From Chloracidobacterium sp. (GTDB lineage Bacteria; Acidobacteriota; Blastocatellia; Pyrinomonadales; Pyrinomonadaceae), in the NCBI GenBank assembly GCA_015075585.1, contig JABTUB010000001.1, positions 1,226,501 through 1,290,500 on the forward strand: a DNA stretch of 64,000 nt. Direction: 5' to 3'. A program made the position numbers and the translations under genes. Positions 45,449 to 54,327 of the stretch are shown here, piece after piece; position 1 is the first letter of the stretch; each line of letters begins with the position of its first letter. The notes beneath the pieces are model-generated. The model had not been told where the DNA came from. It searched no databases and was given only the letters and a program-made list of their open reading frames with translations.

Positions 45449-46579
45449 ATGAACAGAAGGATTTTTGGTTTGATTGCTTCGTTTGCAGTTGCATTTATTA
45501 TCGGTTTTAGCGGTTGCGGCGGCAATCAGCAGAGCGAAACCGTCAACATTGGTACCACACTTGACCTTACCGGCCCAAACGCCACTTACGGGGATCAAGT
45601 AAAAAAAGGTCTTGATTTGGCAGTTGAGGAGGTCAACGCCCAAGGAGGGATTCAGGGTAAGAAGATTCAAATCACATACTTGGATTCAAAGAGTGATCCA
45701 AAACTTGCTGTAACAAACGCACAGCAACTCATCGCCGTCAATAACTCCAAACTTCTTCTGGGGGAAATTTCCAGTAGCGCCACTCAAGCAATGATTCCGG
45801 TGGTTGAGCAGAATGGTGCCTTTCTTTTTGCTCCGGCCTCATCGAGTCCAAAGCTAACCAACGTCAGCAAAAATTTTGCCCGAAACTGGCCATCCGACGT
45901 TGCGGAGGCAGGCTCAGCGGCCCAGTTTGCAAAGGATAAATTAAATGGAGGGACCGCTTCTATAATCTATGTGAACAGCGACTATGGCATAGGCCTGAAG
46001 GATAAATTCACTCAAGTATTTGAAAGCTTTGGCGGGAAGGTTGTTTCGTCTGAGCCCTACGAGGTAGGTGCCACGGACTTCAGGACACTCATGCTCAAAG
46101 TTAAGGCTGCAGATCCTGAAGTGATCTACTTGGCAGGAAATCCGAAGGAAATGGGAATTGCGATCAAACAGCTCAAGGATACGAACATCCCAAGCAAGAT
46201 CGTCTCAGATACAGGTTTTCTTCAGAATGACTGCCTTTCTCTAGCGGGGGTCGCTGCCGATGGCGTAATTGTCCCGACGCCGGACTACAACCCGGCAGAG
46301 TCAAAGGATAACAGGGTTTCTGACTTCAGCAAGAAGTTCAAAGCCAAATATAATGCGGACCCGACAATGGTCAGCGCCAATGCCTACGACGCTATCTATC
46401 TGATAAAAGATGCGATCGAGCATGTCGGAAATGATCCTGCTAAGATTGCTGAATTCATTCGAAACAAGAAGAACTTCAATGGGGCGGCGGGTGTTGTCAG
46501 CTTTGTCGATGGTGACGTTGAAGTGCCTATCACTTTCAAGATCATCGAAAACGGAAGGCCGGTGAATTACGCAAAATAA
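45449..46579 (+). CDS. Liv-type periplasmic binding lipoprotein
   Basis: A 376-residue binding protein. The first ~23 residues are a lipoprotein signal peptide with the lipobox GFSG-C, so it should be anchored at the membrane. The mature part has the two-lobe leucine-binding fold pattern: VNIGTTLDLTGPNATYGDQ, ILLGEISS-like strand and VSANAYDAIYLIKDAI at the end. The ATG at 45449 fits the signal peptide; the frame upstream overlaps LivF and is not used. It delivers the ligand to LivHMGF and may also sense it for the downstream proteins. Confidence 0.88.
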   Translation: MNRRIFGLIASFAVAFIIGFSGCGGNQQSETVNIGTTLDLTGPNATYGDQVKKGLDLAVEEVNAQGGIQGKKIQITYLDSKSDPKLAVTNAQQLIAVNNSKLLLGEISSSATQAMIPVVEQNGAFLFAPASSSPKLTNVSKNFARNWPSDVAEAGSAAQFAKDKLNGGTASIIYVNSDYGIGLKDKFTQVFESFGGKVVSSEPYEVGATDFRTLMLKVKAADPEVIYLAGNPKEMGIAIKQLKDTNIPSKIVSDTGFLQNDCLSLAGVAADGVIVPTPDYNPAESKDNRVSDFSKKFKAKYNADPTMVSANAYDAIYLIKDAIEHVGNDPAKIAEFIRNKKNFNGAAGVVSFVDGDVEVPITFKIIENGRPVNYAK

Positions 46580-46588
46580 GGGGCAGTC

Positions 46589-47620
46589 ATGCAAAAAATA
46601 GAGCAGAGGCTTCATCACGAGTTGGTTTTCTCAACCGTCAACAAAGAACTTGGTGGACGGCCGGATATTAAAGAGTTCCTTTTTGGATCGGATAAACTCG
46701 TAGGCATTTTCTCCATTGAGAATGATCTTACAGATGAACGGGTGTCAGAGTATCGCAAGGCCTATTTCGGGGTCGGAGATACCGAGTGTTACAAACTGAA
46801 CCTGCCCAATGACAACAAGCTGTTCCTGAAAATGGAATACACCAATGCAATGGGGAACAACCATTACGCCAGATTTTGGGTTGTGCATCTTTTCATCTGC
46901 GAAGTACTTGGGCTGATCTACCCAGGAGTGACGCAGATACTTGAAGTTACAAGCGGAAGTTCAGGCATTGCCCTAGCGATGGCTTGCGAAGTGCTTGGCT
47001 TTGATGTTACAATCTTGGTCCCGAGCTTATTACCTGAAAATCGGATAAAACCCATGAGACGCTCGACCACGACAATAATCGAGGTTCCGGGTTACATCGA
47101 CAATTGCATTGCCAAACTCCGAGAAATGGTAAAAGAGGGTAACTACTATGTTACCAACCACTCCGAAGAGAAAGCTGATGTGATCACACACGTGTTTTCG
47201 AGGATCGGGCATGAGCTGGTTCGAGATGTTGATTTCCCGATTGACTATGCTGTCCTAGCAATGGGAAATGGAACTTCGACAATGGCGATTGGCAAAGCGC
47301 TAAAAGAATCGAACGAGAATATTGAGATAACGGCATATCGCCCTCATTTTGAGGAGGATCCGGAAGAAGTTGTCTTCGGCCTTATCGCTGCCAATATAGA
47401 TTGTCGGCATATACCCTTGGCGATGAACTACGTTGACAATCAAGTTTACACGACTGGCGTGGATATTGAGGCGCTGCGATCGCAATACAAATATGACACT
47501 GAAGTATACAATCTTGGTTATAGCTCGCTCTACGGATTGCACTTCGCCCACGAGCTTGCAAAAACTGTCGAAGGGAGGAAGATCGTCACTGTTGGCTATG
47601 ACAAAATGGACCGGTACTAA
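46589..47620 (+). CDS. Cysteine-synthase-fold protein lacking the PLP lysine
   Basis: A 343-residue protein of the fold type II PLP family: KMEYTNAMG, TSGSSGIALA (phosphate loop) and MGNGTSTMAIGKAL (glycine loop) are in the expected order. Where active enzymes read GS(V/I)KDR, this one reads GNNHYAR, so the Schiff-base Lys is missing. It may be a pseudo-enzyme that binds a ligand, such as an amino acid or its derivative, without catalysis. It follows the binding protein by nine bases, and its stop shares a base with the next start (TAATG). Family clear, function unknown. Confidence 0.75.
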   Translation: MQKIEQRLHHELVFSTVNKELGGRPDIKEFLFGSDKLVGIFSIENDLTDERVSEYRKAYFGVGDTECYKLNLPNDNKLFLKMEYTNAMGNNHYARFWVVHLFICEVLGLIYPGVTQILEVTSGSSGIALAMACEVLGFDVTILVPSLLPENRIKPMRRSTTTIIEVPGYIDNCIAKLREMVKEGNYYVTNHSEEKADVITHVFSRIGHELVRDVDFPIDYAVLAMGNGTSTMAIGKALKESNENIEITAYRPHFEEDPEEVVFGLIAANIDCRHIPLAMNYVDNQVYTTGVDIEALRSQYKYDTEVYNLGYSSLYGLHFAHELAKTVEGRKIVTVGYDKMDRY

Positions 47621-48642
47621 TGGCATCCCTTACATCGCTTAACAATCTTCTTTATGAGCTGCCTTTTTCGGTTATTAGTCGTAACGCGCAAAAAGATATT
47701 TCGGATTTTTTTGCCAAGTTGCGTGATAGTGAATTTGTTAGCGGAAATAAGAAGATCAACCTCATCTCGTACAATATTGGTGAATTACACAAAGAAGAAG
47801 TGCACAAATGGACAGTCACTAAAGGCCATCTCAGGCATTTCTTTTTTTATTCGCTCAACGAAAGGTACTCACTACCAGTACTTAGTGCATATTTTGGACT
47901 TAGGGAGCATCTCTTTGGTAAAGGAGGAAACAAAGTTGACAATGCAGCGATGGTCTTGAGTAGGCTGTTTGTCCGAGATGTTGGATTCAGACTTAGCTAT
48001 GATGCTGATTCTGACGACTGGGAATTTGGGTATGTCGAGCCTTTACGAGCGTTTTCGATCAAATTGCCTTTATCAAGGGTGTTCAATGAGGGTATTAAGG
48101 AGACGCACTTCAGAAATGCGATTGGAAGCTTTGTAAAAAACATTGACCCGGACGTGAAATTACCTCTCAAGAAACACCTGCACGATGACGATTCGTTGTT
48201 CGAGTTAACAGGGAGCGACGATGGGCGACTATTTGATGCGTTTAAGCCTGTTGGTAAATGCTTTCGTTCAAGAAGTAGCCTGTCATATTTAAAACGTGAA
48301 ATTGTTAGTGGGATCCTGGCATGGCATAACAGCAATCCAGGGTTTCTAAATACAACTGAGACCAAACCGACAATTGAAAATTGGGTGGAGATTTTTTTTC
48401 AGGTGCTTTTGATCTCTCTCGTCTATAAGTCTTGGATCGAATATTTTCCTGCGCCGTGTGGCATCTTGCATCACGAGAATATTAGGTTGTATCGCAATTT
48501 GGGTGGACTTATTGTTGGGTATAAACTCAACGATCAACTCTCGCAGGAAGAAAGGGCGATATTCAGGCTCATCTCATCGAGAATAACCGCCGCGGCAGCG
48601 ATACAAGAAACAATTGAACTAGGAGGTGGCGGGTCCGCGTGA
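47620..48642 (+). CDS. Unknown protein with GAF-like C-terminal end (paralogue of next gene)
   Basis: A 340-residue soluble protein that is similar over most of its length to the N-terminal ~365 residues of the next gene (shared blocks LPFSV..R, DDW.FGYV..L..FSIK.P, WIEYFPA.CGI, LYRNLG..IVGY). The last block, in which L.Y.LN..LSQEERAIFRLISSRITAAAA follows IVGY, resembles the end of a GAF sensor domain before a kinase. No kinase motif is present here. It could be the sensor or an antagonist of its longer paralogue. Coupled to both neighbours by overlaps. Confidence 0.6.
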   Translation: MASLTSLNNLLYELPFSVISRNAQKDISDFFAKLRDSEFVSGNKKINLISYNIGELHKEEVHKWTVTKGHLRHFFFYSLNERYSLPVLSAYFGLREHLFGKGGNKVDNAAMVLSRLFVRDVGFRLSYDADSDDWEFGYVEPLRAFSIKLPLSRVFNEGIKETHFRNAIGSFVKNIDPDVKLPLKKHLHDDDSLFELTGSDDGRLFDAFKPVGKCFRSRSSLSYLKREIVSGILAWHNSNPGFLNTTETKPTIENWVEIFFQVLLISLVYKSWIEYFPAPCGILHHENIRLYRNLGGLIVGYKLNDQLSQEERAIFRLISSRITAAAAIQETIELGGGGSA

Positions 48643-49978
48643 ACCCCATAATTGCACTTGATGACCTTGTTGCCGACTTGCCATTTTCTGTGGTTGGTCG
48701 GCCAAATCTGAGACAGGACTTGAGAAGGTTGTTCCTAGCCTTGACTGATAGTATTTTTGTCAAGGGAAACGATAAGGTTACCCTGTTGTCATACTCCTTT
48801 GCCACTCTAAAGAAAGCGGAAACTTGGGAGACTGATACTTTTGCCCAGGATTTCTTTTTTTATTCCAGAAACGACCGATTCTCGCTTGCTTTTTTGAATG
48901 CCTATTATGGAATAAGGGTTAACTTCACAGACGCACATACTTCGAATAATGTGGCACTCCTTCTCAGTGAGCTTTTCGTGCATGACCTTGGGTTTAGGGT
49001 TCGTTACATTGATGACGGTGATGATTGGCAATTTGGATATGTATGGGCTTTGAATACATTCTCAATAAAGATCCCGGTATCTTGGTTGATCAAGGGGCGT
49101 GATCCAAGAAGTAAGTTTAAACAGGAATTCGGTAAGTTCATCAAATCTGCGATGGGGGTTCTTTCGAATCCTGAAAATATTAGTAAGCTTTTAGTTACAA
49201 ATAAAAAGGAAAGTGAGCGTGGAACCTTTGATAAGAACACGCCGGAGAAAGGTTATAGTGCAACTAACGATCAGCTCAACGAGCTAACGGAGAAGTTCAT
49301 TGAAACAATCTTTGATGAAAACAAAAGGCGAGGGAAGAAGGAGGAAATGGTCCGTGGAATCTTACAATGGCACCAGAGTAACCCTGGCTATCTTACATCG
49401 GAAACTGAGCGGTCTGCTAGCGATGACGGGTCCGAAGAGGTACCTAAGATACGCAGGCTCGCTAAAGAATGGGTTGATCTATTGTTCCAGATCTCATTTA
49501 TATCTCTTGTGTATGATTCATGGGTTGAATATTTCCCTGCGACATGCGGAATCCAAGAGTCACATAATGAAGGCTCTGATCATGAAGGAACCACACCGCA
49601 GAAACTGTATAGAAATCTCGGGGCGGTGATCGTCGGCTACGATTTTAACGGAGAAGGGCTTACAGACGACGAGAGAAGCGCTTTTAAGCTTATATCCTCC
49701 CGAATAAATGTAGCGGTAGCCGGAGATTTTATTTATAAAATGAATCGCCAGTTGCAAATTGATGCGTTGAGGCGCCATTTCGCTAGCGTTTGCCGAGAAT
49801 TGATAAGCGATACGCCCCTTGACGATGGGAGCAACATTACTGAATATCTGCATGGGAGACAACGTAATCCTAAAGCTCATGAATTCCTGAGAACCAGGTT
49901 GGATCACAAGGATGCGTTCGGAACCCAACTTATCGAATGGCATGCTAACCAACCCGATCGATTTTCAAAGTACCTGAC

Positions 49979-51383
49979 GGTAGTGTCAAGTTCTTTGTGT
50001 AAATGATCTCCCTTCATTTTCAGTAGTAGTAGCAGGGGCTGTGGGAACGGTGGAAAAATGTCTTTTATTTTTCCACGGTTTCCATAGCCCGATCTTGTCA
50101 ACTCTGTGGCAGCCGGTCTTCGTAGACGATAGCGAACCGGCTGAGGGCGGCCTTCCAATCGCGGATCGGCATGGTCCATTTTTTTGTGATATTTCGCAGA
50201 GCGAGATAGAGCAGTTTTTGCACGGCCTCGTCATTTGGAAATGATCCGCGGGCCTTTGTCACTTTGCGAAGCGTCATATTGAGCGACTCGATGGCGTTGG
50301 TCGTATAGATCACGCGTCTGATCTCCGGCGGATAGGCAAAAAATGGGATTATGCGGGTCCAGTTCGAGCGCCAGCTTCGAGAGATCGTCGGAAAGCGGGC
50401 ATCCCACTTGTCGGCAAATTCGTCGAGCCGCTGTTCGGCCTCTGCGTCAGTCGCCGAGCTATAGATCGTTTTAAGGTCCCGGGCCACTTCTTTACGCTCC
50501 TTCCAGCCGACGTAATTGAGCGAATGGCGTACCATGTGGACGATGCACAACTGTACCTCAGCTTTCGGAAACACGGTCTCGATCGCTTCGGGAAAGCCTT
50601 TGAGCCCGTCAACACAGGCGATAATGATGTCATTAACGCCGCGGTTCTTGAGTTCGGTGACGACCGAAAGCCAGAACTTTGCCCCCTCACTCTGAGCTAT
50701 CCACATGCCCAGCACTTCCTTCAATCCGTCCATGTTGACACCGATCGCCAGATAAACGGCCTTGTTTCGAACGTGGCCCTGGTCTCGAACCTTGAACTGA
50801 AGAGCGTCCAGGTAAAGGATCGGGTAGACCTCGTCAAGCTGCCGGTTCTGCCACGCTTTTACTTCATCAATGACCGCATCGGTGACTGTCGAAACAAGCG
50901 TCGGCGAGACTTCCACCTGGTAGATCTCTTCGATGTGCTGCTGTATCTCGCGGGTCGACATCCCACGTGCGTAAAGCGATATGATCTTCTCGTCAAAACC
51001 CGTGAATCGCGTCTGATGCTTGCCGACGATCTGCGGCTCGAACGTCCCCGCCCGGTCACGCGGCACCTCGATCGGTACTGTGCCAAAGTTGCCTTTCAGC
51101 GTCTTTCTCGATGTCCCGTTGCGCGAATTGCCGCTGCCTCTGCCCGACGCCTCATGCTTTTCGTATCCCACGTGCTCGGTCAGCTCTGCCGCCATCGCTC
51201 GCTCCAGCAGCCGCTTCGTCAACTGCTTCAGCAATCCGTCCTCCCCGATCAGATCCTCCGGCTTCTTATAGTCCTTCAATAAATTGTCAATCAGCTCGTT
51301 GTCTATGGTCATCTTTCCTCCCTCGCCGAACCTTATCCCATTCGACCGTTAATGACCATTTACACAAAATTATTTACACCCTC
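49979..51383 (-). mobile_element. IS256-family insertion sequence
   Basis: A 1405-base element. The inner parts of the terminal repeats are identical (TTTGTGTAAATG at 49994-50005 and its complement at 51357-51368) and the outer parts are imperfect. It is flanked by direct copies of TACCTGAC (49971-49978 and 51384-51391), an 8-base target duplication that fits the family. Both copies keep the same codon phase in the broken gene. Confidence 0.9.
50098..51312 (-). CDS. IS256-family (mutator type) transposase
   Basis: A 404-residue transposase with the full IS256 pattern: the N-terminal [12 protein letters not shown] segment, [10 protein letters not shown] (first Asp), [12 protein letters not shown] (second Asp) and the C-terminal [15 protein letters not shown] block with the catalytic Glu. 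The frame is intact. It reads against the host operon, so transcription of the operon beyond 50 kb may be reduced. Confidence 0.95.
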   Translation of the reverse strand: MTIDNELIDNLLKDYKKPEDLIGEDGLLKQLTKRLLERAMAAELTEHVGYEKHEASGRGSGNSRNGTSRKTLKGNFGTVPIEVPRDRAGTFEPQIVGKHQTRFTGFDEKIISLYARGMSTREIQQHIEEIYQVEVSPTLVSTVTDAVIDEVKAWQNRQLDEVYPILYLDALQFKVRDQGHVRNKAVYLAIGVNMDGLKEVLGMWIAQSEGAKFWLSVVTELKNRGVNDIIIACVDGLKGFPEAIETVFPKAEVQLCIVHMVRHSLNYVGWKERKEVARDLKTIYSSATDAEAEQRLDEFADKWDARFPTISRSWRSNWTRIIPFFAYPPEIRRVIYTTNAIESLNMTLRKVTKARGSFPNDEAVQKLLYLALRNITKKWTMPIRDWKAALSRFAIVYEDRLPQS

Positions 51384-51985
51384 TACCTGACGGTACTATA
51401 TAGACCTGGAGATGGCGTGAATCACGCGTGGAACGCAGGTAATGGGGGCCACAAAGATCATTATTTTTCCTATGGAACTTCAACACCACTTTCTTGTGGT
51501 AATAACACTCCATGCATATTTTGCATTTTAGAGGCATCGAGCATTGCAAGGACCACCGTCAACCCAAACGACATCATTCTCAATAATAATTTTTTTGTGA
51601 ATTTACCCTTACTAACCGCCTTTTTCGAGGTCCTTGAAAAAGAAGGTGCCGCGCACGGTGCAACACGAGCGGATCCGTTCGTGACTGAATGTTGTCACGT
51701 CACCGGGAGCCAAGGGTTCCCCTCGATTTTCTTTAATTATAATATGACTTCTCCCTTCAATTCAGCATCTTTCAATAAAGAACTTTCCGGTAATAAGGGT
51801 GCAGTTACGCAGTTTTTGAAAACCAACCTTAAACCTTTACTAAGTATGGGTGATATTAGGTTCGTGGCTCGCGAGGATCAGGAAAAATTCAGTCTTGAAA
51901 AATGGTACGTCAGTAATGAGCAGATGAAGTCTTTTGACAGCCCGGGCTATCGTGTCCGGATTGATTTTAGGAACAGGATTCAATT

Positions 51986-52459
51986 ATGAAAGTGTATATC
52001 TCTGACCTGCAGCATCGAAACGATCAGGAGCGTTACTCAGCTGAACTGCGGAATAACAATAATATTATCGGGTTTACCGATACCTGGCCTGGATGGGACG
52101 GGGTAACGATTTTTTTTGATCATGATCATAGTGTCGTCCCACCTGAAAATTTTAAAGCGAATATAGCCTACTTCTCTGTAAGTGGATCGAACCAAAATGA
52201 GATCCGACCCGATGGTAAGACCGATGGCTATAAGTTTTGGGCTAGTATCCACCCGAGCCAGGTAAATCTTGTCGCAAAGATTGCCCTTGAAAATAAAAAC
52301 GAAGTTGAACGTGAAGATGTTTTAATGATTCTCGAACACGACCCCAAACTTGAGGAGTTGTTGCGGCCGTTTGCCTTAATGTCGCCATTCGACACCAGTG
52401 AAGGAATAAAAAATGCCAAAGCCGCATTGGACGCATATCTTAATACCGAAAATGCATGA
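51986..52459 (+). CDS. Small unknown protein of the receiver operon
   Basis: A 157-residue protein with ATGA overlaps at both ends. Alternating strands and helices (KVYISDL at the start, VTIFFDHDH, IAYFSVSGS, FWASIHPS) suggest a small Rossmann-like or receiver-like fold in which Asp residues end the second strand. It has no recognised family. Given its neighbours it may be a stand-alone receiver or phosphotransfer partner. Confidence 0.55.
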   Translation: MKVYISDLQHRNDQERYSAELRNNNNIIGFTDTWPGWDGVTIFFDHDHSVVPPENFKANIAYFSVSGSNQNEIRPDGKTDGYKFWASIHPSQVNLVAKIALENKNEVEREDVLMILEHDPKLEELLRPFALMSPFDTSEGIKNAKAALDAYLNTENA

Positions 52460-54303
52460 GAATTTTCTTTATTTCCAATACGAAGACGATTGACGGGAAT
52501 GTTACTCAACACCTGATAGAAGAGTGCGTCTGTACAAAGGACTGGAGTGGGAACCGAGATGAACATAAGGCAAAGGATAGCTATAACAAGCTAGAGGATA
52601 TTGTCCTGGAAACCGCGCTTTCAGAATATGACGATATCGTCTTTGTTATTGACGTCCACTGCACTTATGAGAAATTAGACGGTAATAAGAAGGCCAAAGT
52701 TCAAGATCTTCAAGAACAAGGCGGAGTAGTACTATACCGCCATCTGCTAAGGGCATTAGACGAGTTAGACGCCGGAGCACATAAGAAACTCAAAGTAGTG
52801 TTCCACTCGCCGATTGAACAAAAAAAGTTAGTGGCACTTAAGCCGGAGAACTACGTTCTTCTCGAACTCCCTTTTGTTAGAGCCAACTTGGACGGTACGT
52901 TTGGCGACGCTTTAAGCAAAAAGATCAATGAATGTATTTCAAAAGATTGGCCCAGGTTCAGCAACGCATCTGAAAATCTCTTAAGCGGCTGGGCCTTGGA
53001 TAACAAAGACAGGCTTAAAAAAGGTGAAGATCCCATACAGATCGATCTCCATGGGAACAAGCCGATGATTATTGATGATGAGTGGGATGACTGGCAAATA
53101 ACATTCAAGAAAATTCTCTCGGTCAAGCCTGATTACTTTCTGGATCCACTTGTTGGTGATGAAATAAAAAAGGAATTCCGAAAGCTCAGCACGGACTCTT
53201 TTGATCACATAACGACAGACACCTTTAGTAATTATCAACTGATAATTGCGGACCTCTATCTTCATGAGCGCCACGAAACAGATCGATTCAAGACAAACGA
53301 ATTCGTGAGATCAATCTCAGGTTTTCATCTGTTTCGGAAAATTCGATCTTCCGATGTGGAACCCGCTATACCTGTTATCTTACATACAACAAGTACTAAA
53401 TTCAAGATTTCCGAAACCCTTAGAGCCTTTGGTTCTTCAGGACAAGTCACCAAACACAATAATCACAGGGCAACTGTTGGTGAAAAGATAGATGTTTACT
53501 TGGCCCTGAAAGAAAATCTTGAGGGAATCACTGACGAGTATTCTTATTGTTGGCGAAGGAACATGTATAGTTCCTTGTTGCGGTTAGAGACCGCTTCATA
53601 TCTTGCGAACATTCCACAAACACCAGCAAGGGATAATGCTTTCGCTGAAGTAAGAGGTTTACTGAAAAATCTTCTGATCGTGAGTGGACAGACTACAGGG
53701 CTTGATGAGTCATACATCGAATCATATTTTGAAAACTTCGAGGTGAATCCACTGTCTTTCGGAGCAGTATCCATCATAAGATCAGTTGGGTTAATTCCTG
53801 AGACACTCTACAAACTTGGTAGACGACGTGTGCAGACCCCTGAACTCGAATTGGCTAACCATCTGCGAAATCACGCATCACACTCAACCAGCTATAGATT
53901 GTTTACTCCGTTTGATGCAGAACTGATAACAATTTTGGTGATAAAGAGCCTACTGGAAAACCATCAGAGGCCGATAAGTGTCCCATTTCCGGACAAGAAT
54001 GTTGTTTCCTGGTTTAAGGAAGAGCTTACTCATCCCGTCTTTGACTACATGCACTACTACAATCATTGGTTGTCGTACGTGCCTGATCGACTAAAGCAAG
54101 AAAATAGCGGCATAAGTGGACGAATTAAGACTTTAGCCAGACATTATGCTTCATCCGGCAAATGGGAATTACTAAGCAAGGAGTATAAAGATGAGTTGGC
54201 CAACAGTAAAAGTTTCAGCATTAAGATTGGAGGTTTCTCAGAGTGTATCGTCTTTAATGGAAACAAATGCACGCTTCAACTACCAATTCAACTACCAACT
54301 TGA
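52456..54303 (+). CDS. Tandem receiver-like protein with HEPN-like C-terminal domain (615 aa)
   Basis: Three parts are visible. Residues ~1-150: a receiver-like domain (VFVIDVHC, KVVFHSPI, LELPF) without the conserved Lys. Residues ~200-340: a second receiver with the acidic pair in IIDDE, the likely phospho-acceptor D266 in IIADLYL, HTTS on the fourth strand and the Lys in VTKH. Residues ~370-600: helical region holding LRNHASH with R471-x4-H476, the form of the HEPN RNase motif. Together this suggests a phosphorylation-controlled RNase-like effector. The HEPN call is inference. Confidence 0.65.
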   Translation: MRIFFISNTKTIDGNVTQHLIEECVCTKDWSGNRDEHKAKDSYNKLEDIVLETALSEYDDIVFVIDVHCTYEKLDGNKKAKVQDLQEQGGVVLYRHLLRALDELDAGAHKKLKVVFHSPIEQKKLVALKPENYVLLELPFVRANLDGTFGDALSKKINECISKDWPRFSNASENLLSGWALDNKDRLKKGEDPIQIDLHGNKPMIIDDEWDDWQITFKKILSVKPDYFLDPLVGDEIKKEFRKLSTDSFDHITTDTFSNYQLIIADLYLHERHETDRFKTNEFVRSISGFHLFRKIRSSDVEPAIPVILHTTSTKFKISETLRAFGSSGQVTKHNNHRATVGEKIDVYLALKENLEGITDEYSYCWRRNMYSSLLRLETASYLANIPQTPARDNAFAEVRGLLKNLLIVSGQTTGLDESYIESYFENFEVNPLSFGAVSIIRSVGLIPETLYKLGRRRVQTPELELANHLRNHASHSTSYRLFTPFDAELITILVIKSLLENHQRPISVPFPDKNVVSWFKEELTHPVFDYMHYYNHWLSYVPDRLKQENSGISGRIKTLARHYASSGKWELLSKEYKDELANSKSFSIKIGGFSECIVFNGNKCTLQLPIQLPT

Positions 54304-54327
54304 GTTGAGAAATCCTATAGACCATTT

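Larger units (their letters stand above)
48639..51989 (+). pseudogene. Long paralogue (sensor-like) disrupted by an IS256 element
   Basis: Before the insertion this was one frame of about 646 residues: 48639-49978 joins 51384-51989 in phase once the element and one target copy are removed. Residues 1-~365 match the preceding protein; then comes a helical linker with RRHFASVCREL, where a phosphoacceptor His could sit, and a C-terminal domain with a Cys/His-rich segment (CGNNTPCIFC). I see no clear kinase ATP site, but the position before three receiver proteins makes a divergent histidine kinase or phosphotransfer protein possible. As it stands a truncated protein would end at 50006. Confidence 0.7.

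Noticed and set aside
50524..51282. Long open frame opposite the IS256 transposase
   Set aside because: It is the antisense shadow of a well-recognised transposase and has no family features or start signal.
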